Source: Aphrocallistes beatrix
Taxonomy: Eukaryota; Porifera; Hexactinellida; Sceptrulophora; Aphrocallistidae
Direction of reading: 5' to 3'
NCBI GenBank assembly: GCA_963281255.1
Contig: OY725489.1
Coordinates: forward strand, 372,001 to 436,000
DNA: 64,000 nt
Part shown: positions 22,509 through 30,543 of the stretch, piece after piece
How the letters are laid out: each line of letters begins with the position of its first letter
Position numbering within the stretch: position 1 is the first letter of the stretch
Translations under genes and position numbers: made by a program
The notes under the pieces: generated by a model
What the model was told of the DNA's origin: nothing
Databases searched by the model: none
What the model saw: only the letters and a program-made list of their open reading frames with translations

Positions 22509-25500
22509 AGCGCGCTTCGCTTGCTTGCGCTGCGCGACTGGCGGACACTTTGTGTCCCCCGGAGGCGCCCTTTGGGCGCCTAGGGTCATATTGATTAATT
22601 AAAAGGAAGATAACATCTCTAAATACGTCTGTTCTGACCAGAGACGAAAATATCGAATCATCATGGAGTTATGACGTCATTGTCACCTTTTTTATAATTA
22701 GAAATTTCAGTTTTTCGACTATAACTCGGCCATTTTAAGTAATAGAAGGCTGAAATTTTTATAGAATGTGTATATTGACATTCTTCACATGTGATATGCC
22801 ATCAAAAAATGATGACTCATCACTCTGTTATGACGCCATCACTACGCATCAAAAAAATTTACAAATTTACAAATTTGATGATTTTTCGAGTGATATCGAT
22901 TTTAACAGCAAGACAGACATATTTAGTGATGTTATATCCCTTATAATTAATCAAAGTGAGCCCAGGCGCCCAAAGGGCGCCTCCAGCGGACACAAAGTGT
23001 CCGCCAGCCGCGCAAAGCAAGCGCGCTTGTTTGTCATTAACTCAATATAATCATGATCCTGAGATTATTTTACCACCAGGGCAGTGGTTCCCAAACTGGG
23101 TTGGGGTGTCCACACTTTCTTATGGTTAATCGAGATGGGCTCACATAGAGCAAGGGTGCAGCCAAGGTCTCATCCAATAATTTTGGGCATAACTCTAAAA
23201 AATAAAGGCCCATATGATTGGTGAAAATTGACATAATAAGTCTCTGAAACAAACTCGGCGAATACGAATTCCATGGGATCCGTACTGGGGCAAAGGAATG
23301 TCTATGTCGGCGCCCAAAATATTTACAAAGCATCTCGCCATTAACATCAGATTAAACCTCAAAAGGAATGGCAGACACTTCGTCGATGGACATTTCATCT
23401 TCTGAACTTTCGTCCCTGGAATTTTCACCCCTTGAAATACGTCTTTCGCACCTACTTATTTCACGATCAAAAAGCCCTCATTTTCTCACCCTTTTTTTCA
23501 AACATATTCCACTCAAAAAGCCTCAACTTCACACATTGGTACATTACCCGTTTATTTTAGTCTCTAATTAGGCAAATTCCCGTGAAAAGAGATAAAAATT
23601 CCGCTACACATTGTTCGGTAACTAATGTTCAGAGAACGAACTGTCCGTCGATGAAGTGTCGGTCGACAAAGTGTCCGATTGCCCCTCAAAGGATCCGGGA
23701 GACTTTATTTAGTTAACACGAGTATATTCTGATTCTAACGGAGGACACAGTCAGAATTAGAACACGACACAATCATAAGTTTCCATATACAGTAGAGTCC
23801 CAAAATGGACACTCATAGAAGCGGACAGCCACTCCACAACGGACAAACCTCGTGGAAGGAATGGCTATATCATATAAGATATAATAGCAGCATTCTCCGA
23901 GAACAGGACATATCTCTAGAAAGGACAAAGCCATGTTCCAAATGTGCCCCTTAATCGGAGACTGCACTGTGTTAGATGCCCGAGCTAAGAGAGAGTACAC
24001 ATCCTAGGGTAGTTTCCTGGGTGGATATTTCTTAGTGTTTACTTGTTTACTTATTAAGGACTTGTTTACATTTTTATTTACGTTTAGGTAACTAGCTAGG
24101 AATTATAAGATGTCCATTTGTTCAAAATACGTATATAGTTTTACCTTAGTTACTGTATATAAGTAAAGTATGTATACACAATTAATCGTAAATATAAATC
24201 TAAAATAGGCTAAGATTAAAATGGAACTGAAACTAACTAGGACCGACCTTTCTCTACAAAAAACGAAGCGCCGGTTCCAGCTGGAAGGATTGTCAACCTA
24301 GAATTGGAACTAAATTAAGAATCAATTCAGAACCATCTCTTATACCAGCAGGCAGTGCATAATAATAGTGGATATTAGGTTTCATGGAGTGGCGTAAAAG
24401 TGGTTTGTGACACAATATCCAACTCTGTAGCCATTTACTAAGCAATTCATTGGTTGGTTAATAACACAAGATTATAAGCCAGGGCTCAGTTATGATCATA
24501 TTCACTGTAGCTATTTTTACAACTCTAAGAATAAGAATAATGATTATATTTAGTTTGTGTTAGAATAAATGAGATATTTATAGTGGCATGGTGTCAATCA
24601 AACCTGTGCTTAGCAACATGATTTCGTAACTGGAATGTGTCAGAAGTGGCACACTGGGCGAGAAAAAAGTGGCTACTAAATTCGTTCAGATTAGAACTGT
24701 GCAGTAAATCCTATAAATAGAACCGTATTGGGTGGCACAGCCTAGCAACCAATGTGACTTACTGGTATTTGCGCGCCACTTTCTTAATTTGTGCCTTGGA
24801 TTGGTTGATACCATTCAGATCTCCAGACAGCGACACCAGAAATGTGAAACCACTCTCACCCCTCAGCGCCACGTGTTGTGTCACAATCTTACCCTATGAA
24901 GACACATTATATATTTAGTACCAGCTCTAGCTATTGGACCAATGGGACCCACCTGTTTGGTGGTGAGGGACCTATCTAAGGTGGATTTAGGTATTTGCAA
25001 TTCTCTCCCTTTCACTATCAGCTGTCTCAGCTCTGTGTTCTGTTCTAGGCTAGCTCCGTTCTCTAAGTAAACAACGGAGTAAACAAACAAACAAACAAAC
25101 AAACAAACAAACAAACAAACAAACAAACAAACAAATAAACAAACAAACAAACAAACAAACAAACAAACAAACAAACAAACAAACAAATAAACAAACAAAC
25201 AAACAAACAAACAAACAAACAAACAAACAAACAAACAAACAAATAAACAAACAAACAAACAAACTCACCTCGAATCGATCGTTTTATTTTGGTTACAAAT
25301 TTAGAGACGAATGTGGCGCGGACACAATCTGCTGCCATTTTTTTCCTCCCAATTTTGGACCACCTATTGTGTCCCGCCCATCTCAGCTGAGTGGCATTAA
25401 ACCGGAACTCAAAGGCCTCCTGATTCGGAACCAAGTGCAGATAGGTTCCAATTTGTCTGATTTTGCTGTGTCTGCAGTTGCAGAGGTGTGAAAATATTGT

Positions 25501-25521
25501 TAATCTATGTAAACTAAGCAT
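17431..25521 (-). CDS. TACO1: TACO1 mitochondrial translational activator (YebC family), 7 exons, hosts nested genes
   Basis: Exons: 25269-25521, 24953-25062, 24763-24893, 24248-24297, 18389-18429, 18238-18318, 17431-17670. All phases agree and give 301 residues, near the 297 of human. Exon 1 encodes a basic mitochondrial presequence and the family start AGHNRWSKI. Exon 2 has LQIPKSTLDRSL. Exon 4 ends in FFVEKG, exon 5 gives IIEVEIPEPNEHD, exon 6 LEELAIEVGAEDYSV, exon 7 FRADPQSS and the closing IGVYDNI. The protein acts in the mitochondrial matrix, supporting COX1 synthesis. Intron 4 (18430-24247) is about 5.8 kb, while the other introns are about 58-567 bases. It contains METTL18, LYRM1 and two death-effector-like genes plus MITEs. 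Intron 1 is almost entirely a TTTG microsatellite. The 50-base exon 4 was found by phase and family match. Confidence 0.9.
17710..17909. mobile_element. hAT-type MITE in TACO1 intron 6
   Basis: A 200-base element begins CAGCGGGTCCCAAACTGTGG and ends GTGGTTGGGAACTG, the classic hAT terminal pattern. It is flanked by the imperfect 8-base duplication TATTAGAC / CTTTAGAC. The interior has repeated GGGGTGCACG motifs. No coding. Confidence 0.78.
18448..19317 (-). CDS. METTL18: METTL18-like protein histidine methyltransferase, nested in TACO1 intron 4
   Basis: A single-exon 289-residue class I methyltransferase. After a family-like start (MAEFKFNFFTED) come SDIVAGEYEGGFRLWE, the SAM-binding VLEIGCGIGIPG near residues 145-157, FQDYN, and MAETIYD, as in METTL18. 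METTL18 methylates a histidine of ribosomal protein RPL3. The stop codon lies about 18 bases before the acceptor of TACO1 exon 5, so the gene occupies the 3' edge of the host intron. It is divergent from LYRM1, with 231 bases between the two ATGs. An in-frame CTATTTTTAG inside the coding region looks like an acceptor, but the frame is intact and the protein matches across it. Confidence 0.87.
   Translation of the reverse strand: MAEFKFNFFTEDTKDATGGSKLELSHKPVLKLDLDFLKLEQTTVPVYTSPTVRNISGNEFAIAFEPKKAEMIEIQHLYPNSKSDEKQLIDWSSGPSDIVAGEYEGGFRLWEGAVDLVEYLTNQNVAFEGKSVLEIGCGIGIPGILALRKGAKVWFQDYNTEVLECATVPHTFMNISNYEDVFKNATFLSGAWSNLILFLVQNALKFDFILMAETIYDTSNYQTLLDIIQNGLVPNGTVFVAAKQTYFGLSGNTKEFKEYVAKNEAFQCETIVTIETYVPREIFKINRNF
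19430..19548. repeat. 22-base minisatellite in the METTL18-LYRM1 divergent promoter
   Basis: About five copies of AATTGGAACTTAACAGCTCTCA with minor changes fill the space immediately before the LYRM1 ATG. The start codon itself arises from the last, truncated unit (TTGGAACTATG). Any promoter elements for LYRM1, and perhaps METTL18, must lie in or next to the array. Confidence 0.8.
19549..19908 (+). CDS. LYRM1: LYRM1 (LYR-motif protein), nested in TACO1 intron 4 on the opposite strand
   Basis: A single-exon protein of 119 residues of the Complex1_LYR family. The LYR-type helix appears as VLRIYRQILKAG, followed by QQYIREESRKLFKSNK and the LYRM1-specific C-terminal AIHYKNPFPRPI. LYR proteins act in mitochondria with acyl carrier protein and iron-sulfur or complex-assembly partners; the exact role of LYRM1 is less settled. 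It is one of only two host genes on the plus strand. The chosen start MTFQNPLRREV matches the family N-terminus. Confidence 0.87.
   Translation: MTFQNPLRREVLRIYRQILKAGVDWASTDPSKTEIEQQYIREESRKLFKSNKHIREIPDIRNGIQEAKDRLELAIHYKNPFPRPISYPLKYVPKSRGKVKNRIFHQSIPSYLKSTHKED
20136..20936 (-). CDS. Death-effector-like protein A, nested in TACO1 intron 4
   Basis: A single-exon 266-residue protein without a confident family match. The C-terminal third (from about residue 165) has death-effector-like helical spacing: ARFFLLNLL, a middle helix, IIDKTDMLDIIIHFDYLDEF, then LRRALLRADKTELIPRLDKF, resembling the last helices of FADD or caspase DEDs. The N-terminal part is rich in aromatic residues and unassigned. 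If the call is right, it would act as a cytosolic adaptor in apoptosis or innate signalling. AAATTAG lies 6 bases before the ATG. It shares the MAV(K/R) start and helical pattern with the gene at 22322, suggesting an old tandem pair. Confidence 0.55.
   Translation of the reverse strand: MAVKEEEIPEGFKRLREKFPSGIQYWPSNFPRLEDSEWRGIGQYTEFTDKMRDFLKEQGHLFGTFDTVKRIGIIYNFQIWDYPRFNKPDESLEDRGVGLFYSISTKRAFCLSLFRDWLSLLGMDQQSDAIQQAILMEDYKELVYKDERYALLVQFLMDVENRTVMGTPLKSFKEARFFLLNLLKPGVISERDFQEMKKEYLPQLSVSEIIDKTDMLDIIIHFDYLDEFQFTQLRRALLRADKTELIPRLDKFMQDNEKKLRFVNLY
21360..21545 (+). repeat. Dispersed AAAAGCGGGACA repeat, copy 1
   Basis: The sequence from GCCAACTTGAGCCACAATAA through AAAGCGGGACATGGCGGGAC, GGAGAAATTTCATGG and ACACTCG recurs at 41635-41830 in the same orientation and at 54714-55045 inverted. 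No open frame is conserved. It is a medium-copy non-coding repeat in TACO1 intron 4. Confidence 0.7.
21669..22322 (-). CDS. Death-effector-like protein B, nested in TACO1 intron 4
   Basis: A single-exon 217-residue protein. Residues about 10-85 look like a DED: LTTKLPDGLDNNVERALAFL, then LLKKLKEQNDLNVTLLRGF and HRLVGIIDEYFDKF, close in pattern to FADD's MLLEQNDLEPGHTELLREL and HDLLRRVDDF. A second helical block (LLDIMRRNDSNELNSLIETC) near the end could be a degenerate repeat. Partner and pathway are inferred only. The ATG stands 1 base after CACCTCAG. Within the host intron it is in the same orientation as the host. Confidence 0.55.
   Translation of the reverse strand: MAVRDPPIETPHEIHLYLTTKLPDGLDNNVERALAFLFEIPNCYEFPNLLKKLKEQNDLNVTLLRGFLDICKEHRLVGIIDEYFDKFPDYKAEDEDKYAGVKKKLDKSMAPTFTQQFLLVRILIVQILMFPDNEYTEDDKVFMLDHFELTKKERERNPTLLNGFISMEQRNFVPTDKWFACDKLVIILLDIMRRNDSNELNSLIETCNRGESRNKHL
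22438..22506. repeat. (TA)n microsatellite
   Basis: Nearly pure TA dinucleotides abut the left end of the palindromic element at 22507. TA runs are frequent insertion targets. Confidence 0.95.
22507..23029. mobile_element. Palindrome-rich element with about 75-base inverted ends
   Basis: The ends are built from a chain of short palindromes (GCGCTTCGCTTGCTTGCGC, GGACACTTTGTGTCC, GGCGCCCTTTGGGCGCC) and are inverted between 22507-22593 and 22962-23029. The interior is AT-rich with no coding. A relative begins at 59257 inside the transposon complex, where the interior is in inverted orientation. Confidence 0.78.
23030..24247. other. Remainder of TACO1 intron 4: degenerate MITE debris
   Basis: It contains a hAT-like terminus (CAGTGGTTCCCAAACTGGG near 23082), an inverted pair of TTCGTCGATGGACA-type words (around 23385 and 23645), and a TA-type MITE candidate from about 23792 (CAGTAGAGTCCC) to about 23970 (GGAGACTGCACTG). 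No host coding is supported. Confidence 0.5.
25078..25263. repeat. (AAAC)n microsatellite filling TACO1 intron 1
   Basis: About 46 AAAC units, read as TTTG on the transcript strand, with an AAAT variant recurring roughly every 52-56 bases, which indicates expansion of a higher-order unit. It occupies nearly the whole intron between donor 25268 and acceptor 25063. Confidence 0.97.
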
Positions 25522-25640
25522 CCTGTACTCAAATAAACGATTTTGTTTATAAATACTCTATCAAACAACAACCAATCAAACGAAAGTATTTAGTCAATAA
25601 AATAATTTCGAAAGTGAAAAAGTTTCAAATTAGAGCGATC

Positions 25641-28271
25641 CTATTGGTTGATTTTTTTCAGAGCGTTTAGCGCCTTTTCAATGGACTCTGGCGTGCGACT
25701 GAAAGAGAAGCGAAGGAAGTTCTCTCCCAGCTCGGCGTGTCCCTCGGAGTAGAACGCGGTGGGAGGTATGGCGCCCACGCCCACCCGTTGGTACATCCAC
25801 CTGGCCAGCTGGTAGTCCCTCCTGCCACCTCCAAATTCTCCAGGTGTGAAGGGAGTGCCCAGTGTCTCCGTGTTAGCCATCAGGAAGTAAGTCCCGGAAG
25901 GAATGATCGGAACAATCCCCACTTTCTCCAACCCAGATGCCAGCTGGTCCCTCCGGTCTATAAATAGAACAGTTCTAAAATTAGAATTGTAGAGCTAATC
26001 TAATATTAGAAATCGGAACGAGGGAATATTTTCCAAACGAATAGCCCTGTTGTGTGGTATTTTGAGATTATAGTATTAACAAACCAGGGATTAATTAGTA
26101 CTTGGTGTTTTGAGATATATTGACAATTTACTATGGTATACCACCATATGGACCATGGATAAAGTATTCTTTTCATTTATGGTCCATATGGGGGTCTACC
26201 ATAGTAAATTGTCGATATATATCAAAATACCACGGTACTAATTAATCCATGGTTAGTTAATACTAAGATCTCAAAATACAACGCAACACTCCAAATGAAC
26301 GACATTTCTTACTTTACAAAAAGTGTTTGTGAAATATTTTATTGAGGAAAAGTCTCATTTTGCCAAAAATAGAGGTGTTAGAATGTGTCACCTTGCAGAT
26401 ACTGTCTGAGTTCCTCGAGGTAGGAAGTGTCTCCGGTGTGAACAAGTTGTCGCTCTCTGTCCAGTCCCTCTGCCAGTGCCATCTGAGTGGGTCTCACAGT
26501 GCAGTAGAGACTGTTCGCGTGGATCACACTCACGGGGTCTATCAGCTCCTGAGGCCCAATCACCCAACCCACTTTCCATCCAGTCACGGAGAATATCTTC
26601 CCTGCGGAGTGAACGGTTAGTGTCCTGTCCCACATGCCATCCAGACATGCCATTCTCGCCTGCTGTAACCCGTCGAACACGTTGAATTCGTATACCTGCG
26701 TTAGCCAATCAGATTAACGAAGAGCATTCCAAGGGTCCTGAATAGTAATGAAGGATGTGTTTATTAGTGGAGCCAGAAAGATGACAAAGGAATTTCAAGA
26801 ATATTTTGGAACTTGAAAATAAGCAGAAACCTCATTAATTAAACAGGGATGGAGAGAACACAAGTATTTGAACACCCATATCCGTTGTTAAAATTTGGAT
26901 TAGTCACCATATGGTTGCGCAATAGGTTATATTTGTGAGAAATTTAGATTTCCAGAGGCCGTTTAAGGGCACTTTACTAAGTTTACGCATATAACTGAGC
27001 TATGAATGGGTTGATGCGAAAAATTTGGAGATTTTTCATAGAATGTTGTGCCACATTCCAGTGTTGCTATGGATACATCTTTTGGCCAGTTGTGGTCATC
27101 TCTTGGAAACTGCAAGAGCTAGGCATTCAAAATTAATTCCTTTTGATAGCCAATAGACTACAGTGGATGTCGGTTATAAGAACATATCGGTTATAAGAAC
27201 ATGTCGGTTATAAGAACATGTCGGTTATAAGAACATGTCGGTTATAAGAACATATCGGTTATAAGAACATGTCGGTTATAAGAACATGTCGGTTATAAGA
27301 ACATGTCGGTTATAAGAACATGTCGGTTATAAGAACATGTCGGTTATAAGAACATATCGGTTATAAGAACATGTCGGTTATAAGAACATTTTTTTCAACT
27401 CCCAACCATGTTCTTATAACCGGTTTCCACTGTACTTCTTATCAAGTATTAATACATTATCTATGTCTAAATTCAATGGTTTCGAGTTATTAGACAATTT
27501 ATCATATTGGTCATATTTGGTAATTTATCGAATTTCTCATAAGGACCATGAATGAAAAATATAGAATATTCTACTCACCTCGTCTGACACACAGATGGCA
27601 TCAAACTTCTGACACAAATCTGCCACTACTTTCAGCTCAGATTCAGAGTAGACTTTACCCAATGGATTGTTCGGATTATTGATAATAACCATTTTAGTTT
27701 TGTCAGAGAAAGCAGCTTTCAACTCGTCAGGATCCAGAGCCCAATCCTGCGACACTTTCGGGTTCTCACTAGTGGCACGAAGTGGCACATACTTAATCGT
27801 GCCACCAGACAGAATCACCTGATTGATGTAGCAGTCGTAGAATGGTTCTACAATCACAACTTCGTCACCTTTATCCACAAGAGCTTGAGACAGCGAGAAA
27901 AGACACCCATAAGCCCCATTGGACACTAACACGTTCCTACTCGGGTCCAGGATTCTGAGGAAGACACTGGAGTAGAACTTGGCGATGGATTCGAGAAGTG
28001 GCGTGTGTCCTCTGGACAGAGGGTACTGGTGGACAGATGGATCTTTGGCGGCCTTGTCCAGAGCGGACAAGAGGAAGCCAGGTGGGTCAAAGTCTGGGAA
28101 CCCTTGTCCTAGGTTGACTGGGTTATATTTAGCCGCCAGCTGTGAGAATTCCAGCCACACAGACCCTCGCAACCCTCCCAAGCGACGGGATGCGTAGTTG
28201 GAATGCTGGCGACACAGAGTGAGAGGAAGTAAGCGATTTGATTGGTTTAGAACTCGAGTAAGTGATATCAT
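25641..28271 (-). CDS. Kynurenine/glutamine-type aminotransferase (KYAT3-like), 3 exons
   Basis: Exons 27579-28271, 26392-26695 and 25641-25957 give 437 residues, normal for the family. It is a fold-type I PLP aminotransferase of class I/II. Visible are NLGQGFPDFDPP near the N-terminus, NNPNNPLGKVYS for cofactor and substrate contacts, and HSAGKIFSVTGWKVGW with the Schiff-base lysine near residue 264. C-terminal FLRFSFSRTPESI contains the carboxylate-binding arginine. It would convert kynurenine to kynurenic acid and transaminate glutamine and related substrates. The basic first 30 residues, with few acidic residues, suggest mitochondrial import. Intron 1 (26696-27578) carries a MITE with 13 tandem 17-base repeats; intron 2 (25958-26391) carries a long inverted repeat. 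TACO1 starts 119 bases after the stop. Confidence 0.92.
26082..26256. repeat. Long inverted repeat in aminotransferase intron 2
   Basis: Arms TTTACTATGGTATACC / GGTCTACCATAGTAAA and GGGATTAATTAGTAC / GTACTAATTAATCCATGG, together with CCATATGGACCAT and its complement, make an almost perfect hairpin of about 175 bases. It is probably a MITE. Confidence 0.75.
27161..27432. mobile_element. TA-inserted MITE with 13 tandem 17-base repeats
   Basis: It begins CAGTGGATGTCGGTTATAAG and ends CTTATAACCGGTTTCCACTG, with TA on both sides (27159-27160, 27433-27434). The interior 27170-27390 is 13 near-identical copies of GTCGGTTATAAGAACAT, which is the left end itself amplified in tandem. Confidence 0.85.
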
Positions 28272-28449
28272 GCTATCGACCTAATTAACCAATCATAAAC
28301 AAGAATTTTCACACCTTTAAAAATAAATAAAATATTTGTAAACACTGTGCCACATCTTGTAGGATCTTATAGCCACAACAACAAATTAAATTTCAAACAA
28401 ATCGAATTCACTCCACAGTTCTATAATTAGACAATATTAGAAAACAAAC

Positions 28450-30543
28450 AAACAACCAAATAAACATTTTAGAACAATTGTAAACTATAATTAGGATTAT
28501 CAGACAATACAAACAAAATGCCAGAATTAGAAATGGCAATACCACGTGGAGCAATGAATTCTCCTTTCCCGTTCCCTTTCCTTCCAATGGTGTGGAGGAG
28601 CTCCCCGGAGTTTGAGAGTATCTTGATGGCATGGTGTCCAAAGTCACTAACGAGGATATTCTGTTTAAAGTCCAGACAGAAGAACAAAGGATTCCGTACC
28701 AAACATCCCTGATCTTCTCCCTGAGACACGCAGGAGGTAAGGAGGTCTCCACTTCTGGAGAAGAAGTGGATGCAGTTGGGACTCCTGTCTAGTACCACCA
28801 CTTTATCTGTCGTTAGTTTTACGTCTAGAGGTTGAGATAGCGATCCTTGTCCGATAGTCTGTTTGTATTGTAGGAGGTTAGAGAACACGGATACTCTGTC
28901 GTTCCATTGGTCAGCTACAAACACGTCTCCATTCCAGTCCACACTTAATCCCAGTGGATTAAACAGCTGTCCTTCATTACTCCCCTCACCACCAGCTCTG
29001 TTGTGTAGTTGGTGGCTGTTCTTACAGAACTGGAATAGCGTGTCATTACCATGGTCTGTTACGAGGATGTGATTGTCAGTGACTGATATTCCACAAGGTC
29101 CGGATAGTACTTCCTCTCCAAAGTGAGATAGGAACTCTCCTTGGAAGGAGAGTACCTGTACTCGACTGTTCCAACAATCCGCTATATAAACCTTCTCATT
29201 CACTTCGTCTAGAGACAGTCCAGTACCATCAAGCTGTTTATCTCCTTTCCCTCTCGTCCCAGCGGTTAGGATGGGTTGTGTCTTTTGAGAGTAAAGCGGT
29301 GCTTCCAGCTGGACTACCTCCCCGAACTGCTCTATCTGGGTCTGAAGGAGGGAGAGGGTGGGACGGGAAAAGGAGAGGATGGGTAGTGGGGTGGGAACAC
29401 ACAGCTGCTGCTTGTACTGTTCGTACATGAGTCCTGCTTGCTCGTGAGCGGGGAGGTTAATGTTCACTTTACTCATTTCATTCAGATGCAGCAGAGTTTG
29501 ATCCAACTCTTCGATGGCTGCGACACGAGTGGACTCTTTGTTGTGGAAGTCATCGCGAAGATGTGCCACTACTTGGCAGAGAGTGTCTCTCCTCTCGATC
29601 AGCTGATCGATCAGGCCATTCAATGTGTCTGTGATTCGCGCGGCGATGCGATCGAAATGCGCAATTGTGTCGTAAGGGACAATTTCTGGGATATTCTCTT
29701 GAATATTTTCTTGAATATTTTCTTGGATATTTTGCTGAATATTTTCTTGAATATTTTCTTGAATATTGGTTGCCATTGCTTCACTTTTGAGTAGAATAGT
29801 TTGTGTTGAATAGAAATATTATACTCTACAACGAAGACACAATCTATATTATATGTAATATGAGAATACCAATGGACGTCAATGGTTGCTGTGGAAACTA
29901 CTGTAAAGTTAGGGAATTTACAATATTGGTTACGCAAGTTGTTGGAAATATACTGAAAGTTATAATTCACTGATTTTGATTGATATCTAATTTCACGAGT
30001 CTACAAGAATGGATGAAATATTCTAAATTTAGTTGTACAACTAAGAAACTGTCACAGAAGCCAATCGGAACTAAGAATCCCTTGGTTCTAGTTTGCATAT
30101 GGACCAATCAATGACAAGTGTCTCAATCCGATAAGAGTGGATTTCTGGAATTCTTTTCAATCTCAATCGTCACCATTTCAATCAAATCATTGGTCAAACA
30201 CAAATCTTTATTCATTGGCTCTATTTGTAAGAAATGGATAGATGTGTCTTCAAGTGGCAGTCATGCTACATTCCAGAGTTCACAGCGACACTTTTTCAAA
30301 CATTTCTCACTTCTATGTTACAACTAAACATGGTGTCGCTCTACTACCCTAACCCATCGGTTATGTCAGTCACCAATCAAAGTTCACGATTTCTAAGGAT
30401 TTCATTGGTCAATCATTAATTAATAGGACTGGTTTAGCCAATTAATTTAGCAGCTCAAACTGGAACTAAGCCTTAACGAACTCTTAATTATTCTATTTCA
30501 GTTCCAGATTGATTGAGTAATCCTAACTCAAATATAACCAATG
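28450..30543. repeat. Segmental duplication, copy 1
   Basis: About 2.1 kb is almost identical to 34665-36743 in the same orientation. It covers the whole NHL-repeat gene plus about 770 bases of its upstream flank. The right boundaries are sharp (after AACCAATG at 30543 and 36743). Confidence 0.9.
28469..29776 (-). CDS. NHL-repeat protein with coiled coil, copy 1 (TRIM-NHL-like, no RING)
   Basis: A single-exon 435-residue protein. Residues 1-30 are a Gln-Glu-Asn-Ile repeat (QENIQENIQ). A predicted coiled coil follows to about residue 130, including ITDTLNGLIDQLIERRDTL. Six or so NHL beta-propeller blades span about 170-435, each marked by patterns such as NEKVYIADCWNSRVQVL, GDVFVADQWNDRVSVFS and NPLGLSVD. 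Layout resembles the coiled-coil and NHL part of TRIM2/TRIM71-type proteins, without RING, B-box or filamin domains. NHL propellers bind RNA or protein; the target is unknown. This copy is intact. KYAT starts 197 bases downstream. Confidence 0.87.
   Translation of the reverse strand: MATNIQENIQENIQQNIQENIQENIQENIPEIVPYDTIAHFDRIAARITDTLNGLIDQLIERRDTLCQVVAHLRDDFHNKESTRVAAIEELDQTLLHLNEMSKVNINLPAHEQAGLMYEQYKQQLCVPTPLPILSFSRPTLSLLQTQIEQFGEVVQLEAPLYSQKTQPILTAGTRGKGDKQLDGTGLSLDEVNEKVYIADCWNSRVQVLSFQGEFLSHFGEEVLSGPCGISVTDNHILVTDHGNDTLFQFCKNSHQLHNRAGGEGSNEGQLFNPLGLSVDWNGDVFVADQWNDRVSVFSNLLQYKQTIGQGSLSQPLDVKLTTDKVVVLDRSPNCIHFFSRSGDLLTSCVSQGEDQGCLVRNPLFFCLDFKQNILVSDFGHHAIKILSNSGELLHTIGRKGNGKGEFIAPRGIAISNSGILFVLSDNPNYSLQLF

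Noticed and set aside
23368..23571. Plus-strand 67-residue frame in TACO1 intron 4
   Set aside because: Low-complexity MITE debris without a motif.
25050..25268. Long open frames of repeated Leu-Phe-Val-Cys on the minus strand
   Set aside because: They are translations of the TTTG microsatellite in TACO1 intron 1, open in several frames with no coding meaning.
27170..27390. Regular short repeats resembling a CRISPR array
   Set aside because: There are no unique spacers, the units are directly contiguous, and they lie within a MITE in an animal intron.
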